A DNA stretch of 64,000 bases from Cellulosimicrobium cellulans (GTDB taxonomy: Bacteria; Actinomycetota; Actinomycetes; Actinomycetales; Cellulomonadaceae), in contig NZ_JAFBCN010000001.1 in the NCBI RefSeq assembly GCF_016907755.1, forward strand, positions 4,712,001-4,776,000. Direction: 5' to 3'. The notes beneath the pieces were generated by a model. That model was not told the origin of the DNA, did not search any database, and was given only the letters and a program-made list of their open reading frames with translations. Both the position numbers and the translations under genes were made by a program. Of the stretch, positions 8,073-16,333 are shown in pieces (position 1 is the stretch's first letter; every line of letters begins with the position of its first letter).

Positions 8073-9239
8073 TCAGTGGCCGGCGTGCCCCGTGAGGTCG
8101 ACGACGGCCGGCCCGGTCCCTCCGGCCGCGGCACCACCGGTGGTGGCCGCCGCGCCGTCGGTAGTGGCGGTGCCGCCGGACGGCGCCGACATGGTGTGGC
8201 TGCCGTGACCCTGGAACCGGTCGATGGAGTCCTGCGCGCCCGGCGGCATGGAGCCGTCGGCGTTGCGCACGAGGAAGATGCCGGCCATCCCCCCGTCGGA
8301 GTGGAACTGGACGTGGCAGTGGTACATCCACGCCCCTGGGCCGACGCCCAGACCGGCGACGACCTGGAACCCGAACGCGTCGCCCGGGTTGAGGTCCCGG
8401 TTGTCCACGACCTGGCTCGGGTCGTACTGGTCCGCGAGCAGGCCGGTCCGGTTGTTCGCCCAGCGGTGCGCGTGCAGGTGGAAGGTGTGGAGCTGGTTCC
8501 CGTGCCCGATGCAGATGAACTCGACGCGCTCGCCGAGCTTCGCCTCGAACATCGGGGTGGCGGGGGCGACCTTGTTGTTGATCGTCATATCGTTGAAGAC
8601 CATCGTGAACTGCTTCTGCGGCAGCACGTCCCCGACCCGGCGCACGACGAGCGCACCGTAGAGCCCGGCGGCCAGGCCCTGCGTGCCGTGGTCGCCCCAC
8701 GCGTGGTCGTGGTAGTGCCAGTACCCCGCGCTGCCCGGCATCCAGATGCCGCGGTCGCGCGCCATCTTGACGGTCGACCAGGTGTAGGTCCGCGTCTCGC
8801 CCGGCTCGTTGAACGAGTTGTTGAAGGCGCTGCCGTCGCTGTTGACGTCGTAGTTCACGCCGTGCGGGTGGATCGACAGGCGCTTGTCCGTCGTGTTGAC
8901 GAGCGTGATCTCGAGGGTCTCGCCCTCCCACATCTCGAGGATCGGGCCGGGCACCGTGGCCTTGCCGCGCTCGAGGCCGTAGCCGACGAGCGTGTCGGAG
9001 ATCCGCTCGGCGTACATCGTGATCTTGCGGACGTCTCCGGCGGCGGCGACGACCGCCCCGGCGGACGCCGTTCCGCTCGTCGTCGCGGCGGCGGCAGGGG
9101 GTGCTGCGGCGACGCTGCCTCCGGCGCCCAGCAGCAGGGCGGCCGCGGGGCTCGCGGCGACGACGCCTGCCCCCGCGAGAAGCGCCCGTCGCGAGAGCGG
9201 CCTCGCGGGCGTCTCGGTCTCGGTCGTCGGGTCGGGCAT
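8073..9239 (-). CDS. Two-domain laccase (small laccase-type multicopper oxidase), Tat-exported
   Basis: 388 residues. A twin-arginine signal (SRRALLAGAG, Arg17-Arg18) shows folded export. The four copper-binding stretches of multicopper oxidases are all visible: IHPHGVNY, YWHYHDH, HTFHLHAHRW and YHCHVQFHSDGGM. Only two cupredoxin domains fit in this length, as in bacterial small laccases, which work as trimers and oxidise phenolics with reduction of oxygen to water. A Gly/Ala/Thr-rich tail ends in GHAGH. The ATG at 9239 is preceded by GGAAGGAG. It is the first gene of a three-gene minus-strand group with the ThuA-dehydrogenase and the cupredoxin. Confidence 0.93.
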   Translation of the reverse strand: MPDPTTETETPARPLSRRALLAGAGVVAASPAAALLLGAGGSVAAAPPAAAATTSGTASAGAVVAAAGDVRKITMYAERISDTLVGYGLERGKATVPGPILEMWEGETLEITLVNTTDKRLSIHPHGVNYDVNSDGSAFNNSFNEPGETRTYTWSTVKMARDRGIWMPGSAGYWHYHDHAWGDHGTQGLAAGLYGALVVRRVGDVLPQKQFTMVFNDMTINNKVAPATPMFEAKLGERVEFICIGHGNQLHTFHLHAHRWANNRTGLLADQYDPSQVVDNRDLNPGDAFGFQVVAGLGVGPGAWMYHCHVQFHSDGGMAGIFLVRNADGSMPPGAQDSIDRFQGHGSHTMSAPSGGTATTDGAAATTGGAAAGGTGPAVVDLTGHAGH

Positions 9240-9722
9240 GGGGACTCCTTCCGGGCGTACGGGGTCGTCCGGGCGGCTCGCGGGCGCGCCGGACCGGCGT
9301 GCCGGCGCTCGCCGTCACGCTGACCGGCGCCACGTGGGCGCGCGGAGGTTCCCCGGGTGGTGCTGTGGGGGGTGCACTGTGGGCAGGACTGGGTCGTGCG
9401 GGGGTGTCCCGCGTCGCAGAGGGTCGAGTCAGGTGCTCGGTCGTGCGGGGCTCGACCTGCGACCGGTGGGAGACCGACCGTGGGGCGAGGTCCGGGACCG
9501 CCATGGTCCCGCCGGGGCACGCGTCGGTGCGCGCCGTCGGCTGTCGGTCCGGACGCCGCGCTCCCCTGCCCGACGTCCGGTCCCCTGGTCGGTTCCAGGG
9601 GCAACGAGGTTTATGACACCGCAGTCAGAGGCCGATGTCAACAGGTAGGCGAAAGTTGTGTCGACAACATGCAAAAGTCCCCGGTCAGTCGACACTTGTC
9701 CGCGGCGTCGGCCAGAGAAACG
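9240..9722. other. Long intergenic leader upstream of the laccase
   Basis: About 480 bases without a convincing gene. The part near 9600-9680 is distinctly less GC-rich and carries a likely promoter facing the laccase, giving a leader of about 365 bases. A short in-frame palindrome TGTCGACA (9659-9666) and the inverted pair GTGTCGAC (9658-9665) / GTCGACAC (9688-9695) lie just upstream and could be a regulator site. No known riboswitch was recognised in the leader. Confidence 0.5.
9613..9641 (-). promoter_or_regulatory. Sigma-70-type promoter toward the laccase group
   Basis: On the minus strand a perfect TTGACA (9636-9641) is followed after 17 bases by TGTCAT (9613-9618), which matches 4 of 6 of the TATAAT box. 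It lies in the only AT-richer patch of this gap and points toward the laccase start 370 bases away. Confidence 0.55.
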
Positions 9723-9779
9723 CCGAGCACGGGGCGGGCGACCGGGTCTCGGAGAGGCGGTCGACCACCCCGTGCTCGG
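9723..9779 (-). terminator. Hairpin after alpha/beta hydrolase gene
   Basis: Arms 9723-9737 and 9765-9779 match at 14 of 15 positions; the loop contains a further GACCG/CGGTC stem. It lies 32 bases past the stop at 9812. Confidence 0.6.
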
Positions 9780-9811
9780 GGGTCGCTCAGCGCGTGCGCG
9801 ACGCGCGCAGG

Positions 9812-10678
9812 TCAGGCGTCGAGCACCTCGCGCAGCGCGGCGGCGAACGCCGCCGGGTCGTTGTGCGGCGACCACTCGCTGACCATGAAGCCGCCGTGGT
9901 CCCCGGGGAACGTCACCGCGTCCACCCCGAGCAGTGCGGCCAGGGCGGCGCCGCCGCGCCACGCCAGCGTGCCCTCGCCCTGCGCGCTCACGGCGGGCAC
10001 GACCCGCGTGCCCGACGCCCGCAGCACCGCGCCGTCGGGAGCCCACGAGGGCATCGTCGCGAGGTTCTTGCCGAGGAGCAGGTCGTCGCGCGACCCGTCG
10101 TCGGCCGTGGGGAAGCCGAACATCGCCGGGTCGGGCGCCGGCCGGCCGAGGTAGTCGGCCGGCAGCGGGCCCACGTGGCTCACGAGCGCGACGAACTTCG
10201 CCATCGCCGGGCCGAAACCCTCCCGGCCGTACGTCTCGACGATGTCCGCCTGGACCGTGGTCGCGAGCGCGGCGTCCTCGAGCAGCGGCGTGATCGGCGG
10301 CTCGTGCGAGACGAACGTCCGCACGTCCCCCGGGTACCGCTCGACCCACGACAGCCCGACCACGCCGCCCCCGCTCGACCCGAACACGTCCACCGGCCCC
10401 AGCCCGACCGCCGTCACGACCGCGTGCAGGTCGTCGGCGTGCGCCTCGACCGAGACCTCGCCGTCCGGTGCGAGCGTGCTGCGCTCGGTGCCGCGCGGGT
10501 CGTACGTGACGACCACCCGGTCGTCGAGCAGCCCGGCGAGCTGCTCGAACCCGGACGCCGCCATGGGCGAGCCCATGACGACGACGGGCCGCCGGTCGCT
10601 CGCCGTCTCCGGCGTCCAGACGTCGTACGCCACGACGGCACCGGGCACGTCCAGGGTGTAGGTCGTGCGCTCGCTCAT
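9812..10678 (-). CDS. Alpha/beta hydrolase
   Basis: 288 residues from ATG 10678, which has GGAGG seven bases upstream; the frame stays open further upstream but without coding character. The order is strand-rich N-terminus, oxyanion region VVVMGSPM, YDPRGTERST, nucleophile elbow FGSSGGG (serine in the middle), and a late GDHGGF histidine. This is the classic fold of esterases, epoxide hydrolases and haloperoxidases. The substrate cannot be read from sequence. It is a single-gene unit with its own terminator. Confidence 0.85.
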   Translation of the reverse strand: MSERTTYTLDVPGAVVAYDVWTPETASDRRPVVVMGSPMAASGFEQLAGLLDDRVVVTYDPRGTERSTLAPDGEVSVEAHADDLHAVVTAVGLGPVDVFGSSGGGVVGLSWVERYPGDVRTFVSHEPPITPLLEDAALATTVQADIVETYGREGFGPAMAKFVALVSHVGPLPADYLGRPAPDPAMFGFPTADDGSRDDLLLGKNLATMPSWAPDGAVLRASGTRVVPAVSAQGEGTLAWRGGAALAALLGVDAVTFPGDHGGFMVSEWSPHNDPAAFAAALREVLDA

Positions 10679-10778
10679 GGCGTCCTCCGTGTCGTCGTGC
10701 CCGCGGCCGTCCACCGGGGCTCCCGTGCATTCTGACGACGATCGCGCCGAGAACTCATCGGCAGCGGCGACCCGCCGC

Positions 10779-11165
10779 TCAGGCCCCGTCGCCACGCGGG
10801 CCGCGACGGCGCTCGTCGGCCTCCTCCGCCCCCGCGCGGCCGGCGAGCAGCACCCGGAGGAGCTGGACCTCGATCTCCAGCGCGCTCCTCCCCCGCCGGG
10901 TGATCCCCACCCAGGTGCGTCGACGACGCCCGGCACCGGTCGTGGAGACGGACACGTAGTCGTGGCGCACGAGCACCTCGAGATGTCGCCCGAGGTTGCC
11001 GTCGGTGAGACCGAGCGTGCGCCGGAGGTGGGAGAAGTCCGCGTCGTCGGTGTCCGCGAGGACCGCGAGGATCCCCAGCCGGACCCGCTGGTGGACGGTC
11101 TCGTCGATGTGCGCGAGCGGGTGCAGGCCCTCGTCGTCGGCGTGGATCCGCGGGTCGTCGCTCAC
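10779..11165 (-). CDS. Winged-helix transcriptional regulator
   Basis: 128 residues. It starts at GTG 11165, whose GTGA overlaps the stop of the upstream membrane-protein gene, so the two are translationally coupled. The segment VRLGILAVLADTDDADFSHLRRTLGLTDGNLGRHLEVLVRHDYVSV is a winged helix-turn-helix with TDGNLGRHL as recognition helix. A GRRRRTWVGITRRGRSAL wing follows, as in the HTH_34/PadR-like group. Such small regulators commonly control the membrane protein or transporter next to them. Confidence 0.85.
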   Translation of the reverse strand: MSDDPRIHADDEGLHPLAHIDETVHQRVRLGILAVLADTDDADFSHLRRTLGLTDGNLGRHLEVLVRHDYVSVSTTGAGRRRRTWVGITRRGRSALEIEVQLLRVLLAGRAGAEEADERRRGPRGDGA

Positions 11166-11728
11166 GCTGAGGCGACGAGCGCGGCACGACCCGCGATCCT
11201 CGCCCGTCGCTCCCGCGCGAGGGCCAGTCCCGCGAGGACGAGCAACGCCCCGGCGAGGACCCCGAGCACCAGCACGGACGGCTCCGGGCCCAGGAACGCG
11301 GCGTGGTTGGCGAGCGTACCCAGAGCCCCGAGCGGGCCGACGACCATGAGCGCGAGCCCCGGTCCCACGAGCCAGGCGTCGCGGCCTCGCCAGCCGAGGA
11401 CCAAGAGTCCACCGCCGAGCACGAAGGCCGCCCCGAGGAAGAGCGCCACGACCGGCACCAGGAAGCCGACCAGCGCGCACGCGACGGCGACCAGCCCGTA
11501 GCCGTCCCGCCCGGTACCGATCCCGGTCGCGCGGCGCTGCACGAGCATCACGACGTACAGCGCCGCGTAGGTGGCCGCCGGGACGAGCACCTGCGGGTAG
11601 AGCCACCATCCCCGGCCCTCCGCGACGGCGAGGAACGCGGTGGCGCCCGCCGTCAGGAGGAGCGGGAACGACGTGGCGTGCCGTGCGGCGCGCTGACGTG
11701 CTCGGACCTCGTCGACGTACTCGGTCAT
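11162..11728 (-). CDS. Multi-pass membrane protein paired with a regulator
   Basis: 188 residues with about five to six hydrophobic spans (PLLLTAGATAFLAVAEG, LVPAATYAALYVVMLVQ, LVAVACALVGFLVPVVALFL, LVGPGLALMVVGPLGALG, VLVLGVLAGALLVLAGLAL) and a basic cytosolic tail. No enzyme motif is seen. Its stop codon overlaps the start of the winged-helix regulator, an arrangement common for integral membrane proteins of unknown function in actinobacteria. Confidence 0.75.
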   Translation of the reverse strand: MTEYVDEVRARQRAARHATSFPLLLTAGATAFLAVAEGRGWWLYPQVLVPAATYAALYVVMLVQRRATGIGTGRDGYGLVAVACALVGFLVPVVALFLGAAFVLGGGLLVLGWRGRDAWLVGPGLALMVVGPLGALGTLANHAAFLGPEPSVLVLGVLAGALLVLAGLALARERRARIAGRAALVASA

Positions 11729-11778
11729 GCGTTCACTCTGCCAGGCAGAGCCACCGCTCCGCCAGACCGTGACGGCGG

Positions 11779-12891
11779 TCAGCTCGTCAGGCGCGTGAAC
11801 TCGTCCTGCGAGACCTCGCGCAGGCCCGTGACCGACGGCTCGAGGAGGGCGAGCGACGCCTCGTCCCGCGGGTGCCAGGTGTACTCGGACGTCGTGACCG
11901 CAAGGCTGGTCTCGGTGGCGCCGTCGATGTAGTAGTGCTCGGTCCGCTCGTCCGACAGCGGCAGGTGCGTCGCGTCATCGAAGCACGCGGCCCGCGTCCA
12001 GTCGACGGTGCCCGGCTCACCCCCGACCCACATCGACGTCTCGCTCTCCGGGGCGGCCGACCCGGGGCCGGAGAGCTCGAAGCACGTCGCCGGGCGTCCG
12101 CCGACCGTCCGCGCCTCGGGGCCGCTCGTGACGACGTCCGGCTGGTCGGCGAGCGCCTGGATCGCGTCCATCTGCGCGGCCAGGTCCGTCATCTGCGCGG
12201 TGAGCTGCTCCCGGATGGTGCCCTCCTGGATGTCGTCCCAGTTCTCGACCGGCAGCGTGAACTGCGTGTAGACACCGGCCGCGGGGCTCACCCACCAGTA
12301 GGTCATCTGCCCCTCCGGGCCGGCCGGGTCAGCGTGCTTGACCTCCTCGACGCCCACCGTGCTGGTGCCGACCGACGCCACGAAGTCCTGCTCGGAGAGC
12401 CAGCGGGTCGCGCTCCCGTCGCCGGCCGTGAAGGTCCGGTCCGCGGACGAGTCGAGCGCGCTCTCCCCCGGGTGCTGGACGCCGAACGTCGACCCGACCT
12501 CGAGCACCAGGGTCGAGAGGTCGACGTCCTGGACGGCCGTGCGCGCCCGCTCGACATACGCGACGGCGGTGACCACGGTGCCGTCGGCGTCCAGGTCCTC
12601 GCCGACGACGCCGTCGCGCACCTCCGTGGTCGGCGACGGCGCGGCCACGGGCTCGGGCACGGCGTCGGGCCCGGACCCCGGGACGAGGCCGGGCAGGACG
12701 AGCACGCCCGCGACGACGCCGGCGCCCGCGACACCGACGGCCGCCGTGCGCACGGTCCGGCGCCGCCGGCTCAGCGCCCCGGGGCGCTCGCCCGCCGTCC
12801 GGGCGTGGATCGTGGCGAGGACGGCGTCGAGCGGGACGTCCGCGTCCGGGCGGGTGCTCTCGGTGCGCAGGCGGTGGATCGGGTCGTTCAC
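11779..12891 (-). CDS. Probable anti-sigma-type membrane protein
   Basis: 370 residues with an N-terminal cytosolic part of about 45 residues, one transmembrane span (about 48-70, VGVAGAGVVAGVLVLPGL) and a large external domain with WWVSPAAGVYTQFTLP and RPATCFELSGPG. Its ATG overlaps the stop of the ECF sigma gene by four bases. That position and topology are those of membrane regulators that hold an ECF sigma factor. No zinc-binding HxxxCxxC motif is seen, so it would not be a ZAS-type anti-sigma factor. The external region resembles CU044_5270-like proteins. Confidence 0.65.
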   Translation of the reverse strand: MNDPIHRLRTESTRPDADVPLDAVLATIHARTAGERPGALSRRRRTVRTAAVGVAGAGVVAGVLVLPGLVPGSGPDAVPEPVAAPSPTTEVRDGVVGEDLDADGTVVTAVAYVERARTAVQDVDLSTLVLEVGSTFGVQHPGESALDSSADRTFTAGDGSATRWLSEQDFVASVGTSTVGVEEVKHADPAGPEGQMTYWWVSPAAGVYTQFTLPVENWDDIQEGTIREQLTAQMTDLAAQMDAIQALADQPDVVTSGPEARTVGGRPATCFELSGPGSAAPESETSMWVGGEPGTVDWTRAACFDDATHLPLSDERTEHYYIDGATETSLAVTTSEYTWHPRDEASLALLEPSVTGLREVSQDEFTRLTS

Positions 12892-13535
12892 GGGGTCGTC
12901 CCTTCTCGGGGTGAGTCAACGGCGGTGGCGGTGGCGGCCGCCGTGGCCGCCGTGGCGACGGCGTACGACGGCGCGGCCAGCGGCCGCGGCACGGACCGGC
13001 CTGGGGTCCGGCTCGGCGCCGCAGCGGACCGGTCGAGCTCGGCGTACAGGCGCGCGAGGCGCTCCTTGGCGCGCCGCACGCGCACGGACGCGGTGTTGGG
13101 GCGGCACCCGAGGGCCTCGGCGAGCTCGGGGACCGACAGGTCCTCGAGCACGAGGAGCCGGAGGACCTCCTGGTCGCGCGCGGGCAGGCGGGCGAGCAGC
13201 CGCTCGGCGGCGTCCTGCCCGACGACGTCCCCCGCGTGGTCGGGCACGCTCGGCGCGGCGACGCCCGTGACGCGGCGCACGAGCGCCGCCCGGCGCGAGC
13301 CCGCGCGCAGGTGGTTCGCCATGACGTTGCGCGTGACCCGCAGGAGCCACGCGAGCTCGTACGGCGGCACCTCCGTGATCCGGCGCCAGGCCACCACGAA
13401 CACCTCGCACACGATGTCCTCCGCGTCCTGCGGGGACAGCCGCGTCGCCGCGCACCGGTACACGGACCGTGCATGGTCGCGGTAGAGGCGGTCGAGGCGC
13501 GCCCGCGCCTCCGCCTCGTCGGGGGGTGGGGACAT
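12888..13535 (-). CDS. ECF sigma factor (sigma-70 family)
   Basis: 215 residues. Region 2 is visible as LDRLYRDHARSVYRCAATRLS with AEDIVCEVFVVAWRR, and region 4 as LPARDQEVLRLLVLEDLSVP followed by an ALGCRPNTASVRVRRAKERL helix-turn-helix. The C-terminal 45 residues are low-complexity Ala/Thr/Pro. It redirects RNA polymerase to a small set of promoters, probably including its own operon with the following anti-sigma-type gene. The trigger is unknown. Confidence 0.92.
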   Translation of the reverse strand: MSPPPDEAEARARLDRLYRDHARSVYRCAATRLSPQDAEDIVCEVFVVAWRRITEVPPYELAWLLRVTRNVMANHLRAGSRRAALVRRVTGVAAPSVPDHAGDVVGQDAAERLLARLPARDQEVLRLLVLEDLSVPELAEALGCRPNTASVRVRRAKERLARLYAELDRSAAAPSRTPGRSVPRPLAAPSYAVATAATAAATATAVDSPREGTTP

Positions 13536-13674
13536 CAGCCCTCGCTCCTGTCGTCGTGGTCGACGCCGCCCCTCGCGACGCTCCGGAAGGGGATGTCCGG
13601 CAGGCCGCCCAGGATGACAGCCCGGGACGAACCGGTCGGTGCGGCCGGGCGCGCCGTGCCACTACCCTCGCAGG

Positions 13675-14898
13675 ATGCCGTCATCGAGGACCGTCCCCGC
13701 CGTCGTCGTCGCCGGAACGCTCACCGCGCTCCTCTGGGTGGTCACGGGACGCCTCGCGGACTGGTTGTCCGGGACGTCGCTCGCCGTGCCCGGCACCCTC
13801 CTCCGCGCGCTGCTCCCGCACCCGACCGGTGCGGGGGGTGGGCCCGTCTCCGGGAGCACGCTCCTCACGGCGGCGCTGGCGGGGGCGCTCGTCGCGGCCG
13901 GCACCCAGCTCGCGCTGCGGCGCCTGCCGTCGGGCACGGGCCGCTGGGCGACGTTCCTCGGCGTCTGGTTCGCCGTCGTCGCCGCGTCGGCGCTCGCCGC
14001 GACGGCCGCCTGGTTCGCCGGGGTCACGCTGCCCTGGCGCGCGGACACGATCACCGAGCTCGTCGCGACCGCGCTCGGCGGCTGGTGGGGGCTCGTCAAC
14101 GGCCTGATCGTCGGGCTCGCGGTCGTCGTGACGCGCGCGCTCACCGACCGCCGCGACGACCCGGCGGGCACGCGGCACACCCGCACGCCGACGACGGTGC
14201 GCGCCTGGCCGGCGGCCCTCGCGGCGGGCACGACGACGGGCGTGCTCTGGGCGGCCGCGGGCGTCGGGCGGACCCTGCTCCCCGGCGCGGCCGACCCGCA
14301 GTCGCCGTGGGGCGTCGCCCGGGACGTCGTGCTGCTGCCCTCCGCGCGCCTCGCCGTCGACCGGGACGCCCTCCTCGCCGACCCGGTGCACCTCGCGCTG
14401 CCGCTCGGCGTCGGGCTGGCCGTGGGGCTGCTCACCGCGCTCGCGGCGCGCCGCCTGCCCCCGGTGGAGGGCCGCTGGGCGCTCCTGCTCGCCACCTGGT
14501 TCGCGTGCGTCGCGGGGGCGGCCCTCGCCGCGGCGGTGCCCGTCGTCGTCTCGACCGTCACCGCCGGCGGCGTCCTGCCCGACGCCGGACGCGCCCTCCC
14601 CGTGCTCCAGGCGGGCCTGGGGTGGGGCCTGGTCTGCGGGGTGCTCGTCGCACCGCTCGCGGTCGTCGTGCACCGGGCGGCCGGCGCGGTGCCCGACGCC
14701 GCCGGGGACGCCGAGGAGCCGTGGCCCGCGCCCGCCGCGACGCCGGCGGCCGGCCGGCCGGAGTCGGACGCCGCAGCGGAGACGGGCGGCTCGTCGACGG
14801 AGCCCGTGGACGCCGCGGAGGAGACCGACGGCTCGGACGACACGGACCGCGAGCAGGTCCCGAGCGCACAGCGGGACGAGGTCGCCGCACCCGTGTGA
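13675..14898 (+). CDS. Multi-pass membrane protein with internal duplication
   Basis: 407 residues from ATG 13675. About eight hydrophobic spans form two similar halves. The first has ALVAAGTQLALRRLP then GTGRWATFLGVWFAVVAASALAA; the second has GLAVGLLTALAARRLP then VEGRWALLLATWFACVAGAALAA. The last 70 residues are an acidic, Glu/Asp/Ala-rich tail without structure. No transporter family was recognised. It is divergent from the ECF sigma gene (139 bases between starts), so it could be part of that regulon, but this is only positional. Confidence 0.7.
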   Translation: MPSSRTVPAVVVAGTLTALLWVVTGRLADWLSGTSLAVPGTLLRALLPHPTGAGGGPVSGSTLLTAALAGALVAAGTQLALRRLPSGTGRWATFLGVWFAVVAASALAATAAWFAGVTLPWRADTITELVATALGGWWGLVNGLIVGLAVVVTRALTDRRDDPAGTRHTRTPTTVRAWPAALAAGTTTGVLWAAAGVGRTLLPGAADPQSPWGVARDVVLLPSARLAVDRDALLADPVHLALPLGVGLAVGLLTALAARRLPPVEGRWALLLATWFACVAGAALAAAVPVVVSTVTAGGVLPDAGRALPVLQAGLGWGLVCGVLVAPLAVVVHRAAGAVPDAAGDAEEPWPAPAATPAAGRPESDAAAETGGSSTEPVDAAEETDGSDDTDREQVPSAQRDEVAAPV

Positions 14899-14971
14899 CG
14901 TCCTGCGCCGCTGCGCCGGTCGCCGCGCCCCGAGGCCCACGGCGTTCCGGCACCGGCCACACGATCGTCAC

Positions 14972-14989
14972 CGGGACGTCGTCGTCCCG
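14972..14989. terminator. Short CGGGACG/CGTCCCG hairpin
   Basis: A 7-bp perfect stem with a 4-base loop lies 74 bases after the membrane-protein gene and before the histidine phosphatase. A CCCTAGCGT box (15001-15009) just beyond could be the -10 region of the next gene. Confidence 0.35.
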
Positions 14990-15055
14990 AAACCGGGACG
15001 CCCTAGCGTCGGCCGTGACCAGCAGACCGGGACGACCGGAGAGGGCACAGCGACG

Positions 15056-15730
15056 ATGACCCTGACGATCACGCTCGTACGACACGGGCAGACCTACCTC
15101 AACGCACGACGACACCTCCAGGGGTCGTGCGACTCCCCCCTGACCCGCACGGGGCGCGCGGGCGTGCGCGTCACCGCGCAGCACCTCGCGCGGCACGACT
15201 TCGCGGCCGCGTACTCCTCGCCGCAGGGCCGTGCGGTGCTCACGGCGATGGAGATCCTGCGCCACCATCCCGACCTCCCGCTGACCGTCGACCACGACCT
15301 GCGCGAGCTGTCGTTCGGGTCGTACGAGCGGCGCCCGGAGTCGCACCTCGACGCCGTCGAGCCGTGGGCGGAGCTCGTGCCGCGCATGCTCGCCGGCACG
15401 CACCCCGGCGTCGGCGGCGGCGAGCCCGGCAGAGACTTCATGGCCCGCGTGCGCGACGTCTTCGCGCGGGTCGTCGCCGCGCACGACGAGGCGTCCCGCC
15501 CCGGCGCGGTGCTCGACCGGCACGTGCTCGTGGTGGGCCACGGCCTCACGCTCGGCGCGTGGCTCGCGACGCTCGACCCGTCCGGCCTCGCGGCCCTGCC
15601 CAACGCGTCGGTGTCCACCGTCGAGGTGACCGACGGCGTCCCGAAGGTCCTCGCGGTCGGCGTCGACGTCGCCGGTCACGGCCACGTCGCCGCGCGCCCC
15701 GCGCCGTCGGCCGCCGCCGTCCCGGTCTGA
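15056..15730 (+). CDS. Histidine phosphatase family protein (phosphoglycerate-mutase-like)
   Basis: 224 residues. LVRHGQTYLNARRHLQG gives the catalytic RHG histidine, SSPQGRAVLTAMEI the second substrate-binding arginine, LRELSFGSYE the catalytic acid region, and VVGHGLTLGAW the second histidine. This is the complete set of the branch-1 histidine phosphatase family, which removes phosphate from small sugar or nucleotide phosphates or from proteins. Repeat copy C follows 11 bases after the stop. Confidence 0.9.
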   Translation: MTLTITLVRHGQTYLNARRHLQGSCDSPLTRTGRAGVRVTAQHLARHDFAAAYSSPQGRAVLTAMEILRHHPDLPLTVDHDLRELSFGSYERRPESHLDAVEPWAELVPRMLAGTHPGVGGGEPGRDFMARVRDVFARVVAAHDEASRPGAVLDRHVLVVGHGLTLGAWLATLDPSGLAALPNASVSTVEVTDGVPKVLAVGVDVAGHGHVAARPAPSAAAVPV

Positions 15731-15741
15731 GCGGCTCCCGC

Positions 15742-15818
15742 CGACCACGGGGTTGCTGTCGTTCTCCGGTCGATGACGACAGCAACCCCGTGGTCGACGC
15801 GGTGCGACCTCGTGGTCG
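15742..15818 (+). repeat. 77-bp three-arm palindromic element, copy C
   Basis: Arm 15742-15762 (CGACCACGGGGTTGCTGTC plus GT) is a perfect 21-base reverse complement of 15776-15796 around a 13-base loop. A third arm, 15798-15818, ends TCGTGGTCG like the second arm. Relative to other copies the stem has changed on both sides (CCCC/GGGG and GG/CC), so base pairing is kept. It lies between two convergent genes. Confidence 0.8.
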
Positions 15819-15838
15819 ACCGGCACCCGGGGTCGTCA

Positions 15839-16297
15839 CTACCGCGCGGCGCGGCGGGCGGCGCGGGCGCGCGCGTCGTCGTGGGCGGCGCGCAGCAGGT
15901 CGAGGACGAGCGGCGTCGTGCGCTCGCCCGGGTTCACGACGCACACCCAGCCGAGCGCGCCGTAGACCGGGTGCGGCACGACGACGTCGGTCTCCCCCGC
16001 CTCCGACGGCGCCTCGTCACGGGGATCGGAGCCGACCAGGTCGCGGAACCGGTCGCGGCCCACGTGCACGTTGACCCTCCACCGGCCCTCGTCGTCGAGT
16101 CGTGAGGTGGTGTCGTCGGGGTAGTCCTTCGTGACCACCGTGCCGTAGGGCTGCCCGTGGGGGACCACGCCGTCGGGGGCGTGGTAGAAGAAGTGGTCGC
16201 CCCACGCCAGCTCGGGGAACTCGCTGCCGGGGCCGGGCGAGAGCACGAGGACGCCGTCGAGGGACCGGACCGTGTCGAGGATCTGCTCCATACTCAT
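15839..16297 (-). CDS. DUF6194 family protein
   Basis: 152 residues from ATG 16297 (MSMEQILDTVRSLDGVLVL). Conserved-looking stretches are SEFPELAWGDHFFYHAPDG, YGTVVTKDYPDDTTSRL, WRVNVHVGRDRF and VVVPHPVYGALGWVCVVNPG. These match my memory of the DUF6194 group, small cytosolic proteins of unknown function with a MmcQ-like look. It is divergent from a MerR-type regulator with 36 bases between the two starts, so the regulator probably controls it. Confidence 0.75.
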   Translation of the reverse strand: MSMEQILDTVRSLDGVLVLSPGPGSEFPELAWGDHFFYHAPDGVVPHGQPYGTVVTKDYPDDTTSRLDDEGRWRVNVHVGRDRFRDLVGSDPRDEAPSEAGETDVVVPHPVYGALGWVCVVNPGERTTPLVLDLLRAAHDDARARAARRAAR

Positions 16298-16333
16298 GGT
16301 TCGAGTGTCTGCTTGAAGTGCTTCTGGAGGGTC

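Noticed and set aside
8050-9504. An upstream ATG at 9504 as a leader peptide or longer laccase form
   Set aside because: The frame differs from the laccase, runs far into it, and has only a weak ribosome site. The laccase start at 9239 has GGAAGGAG and a correct Tat signal.
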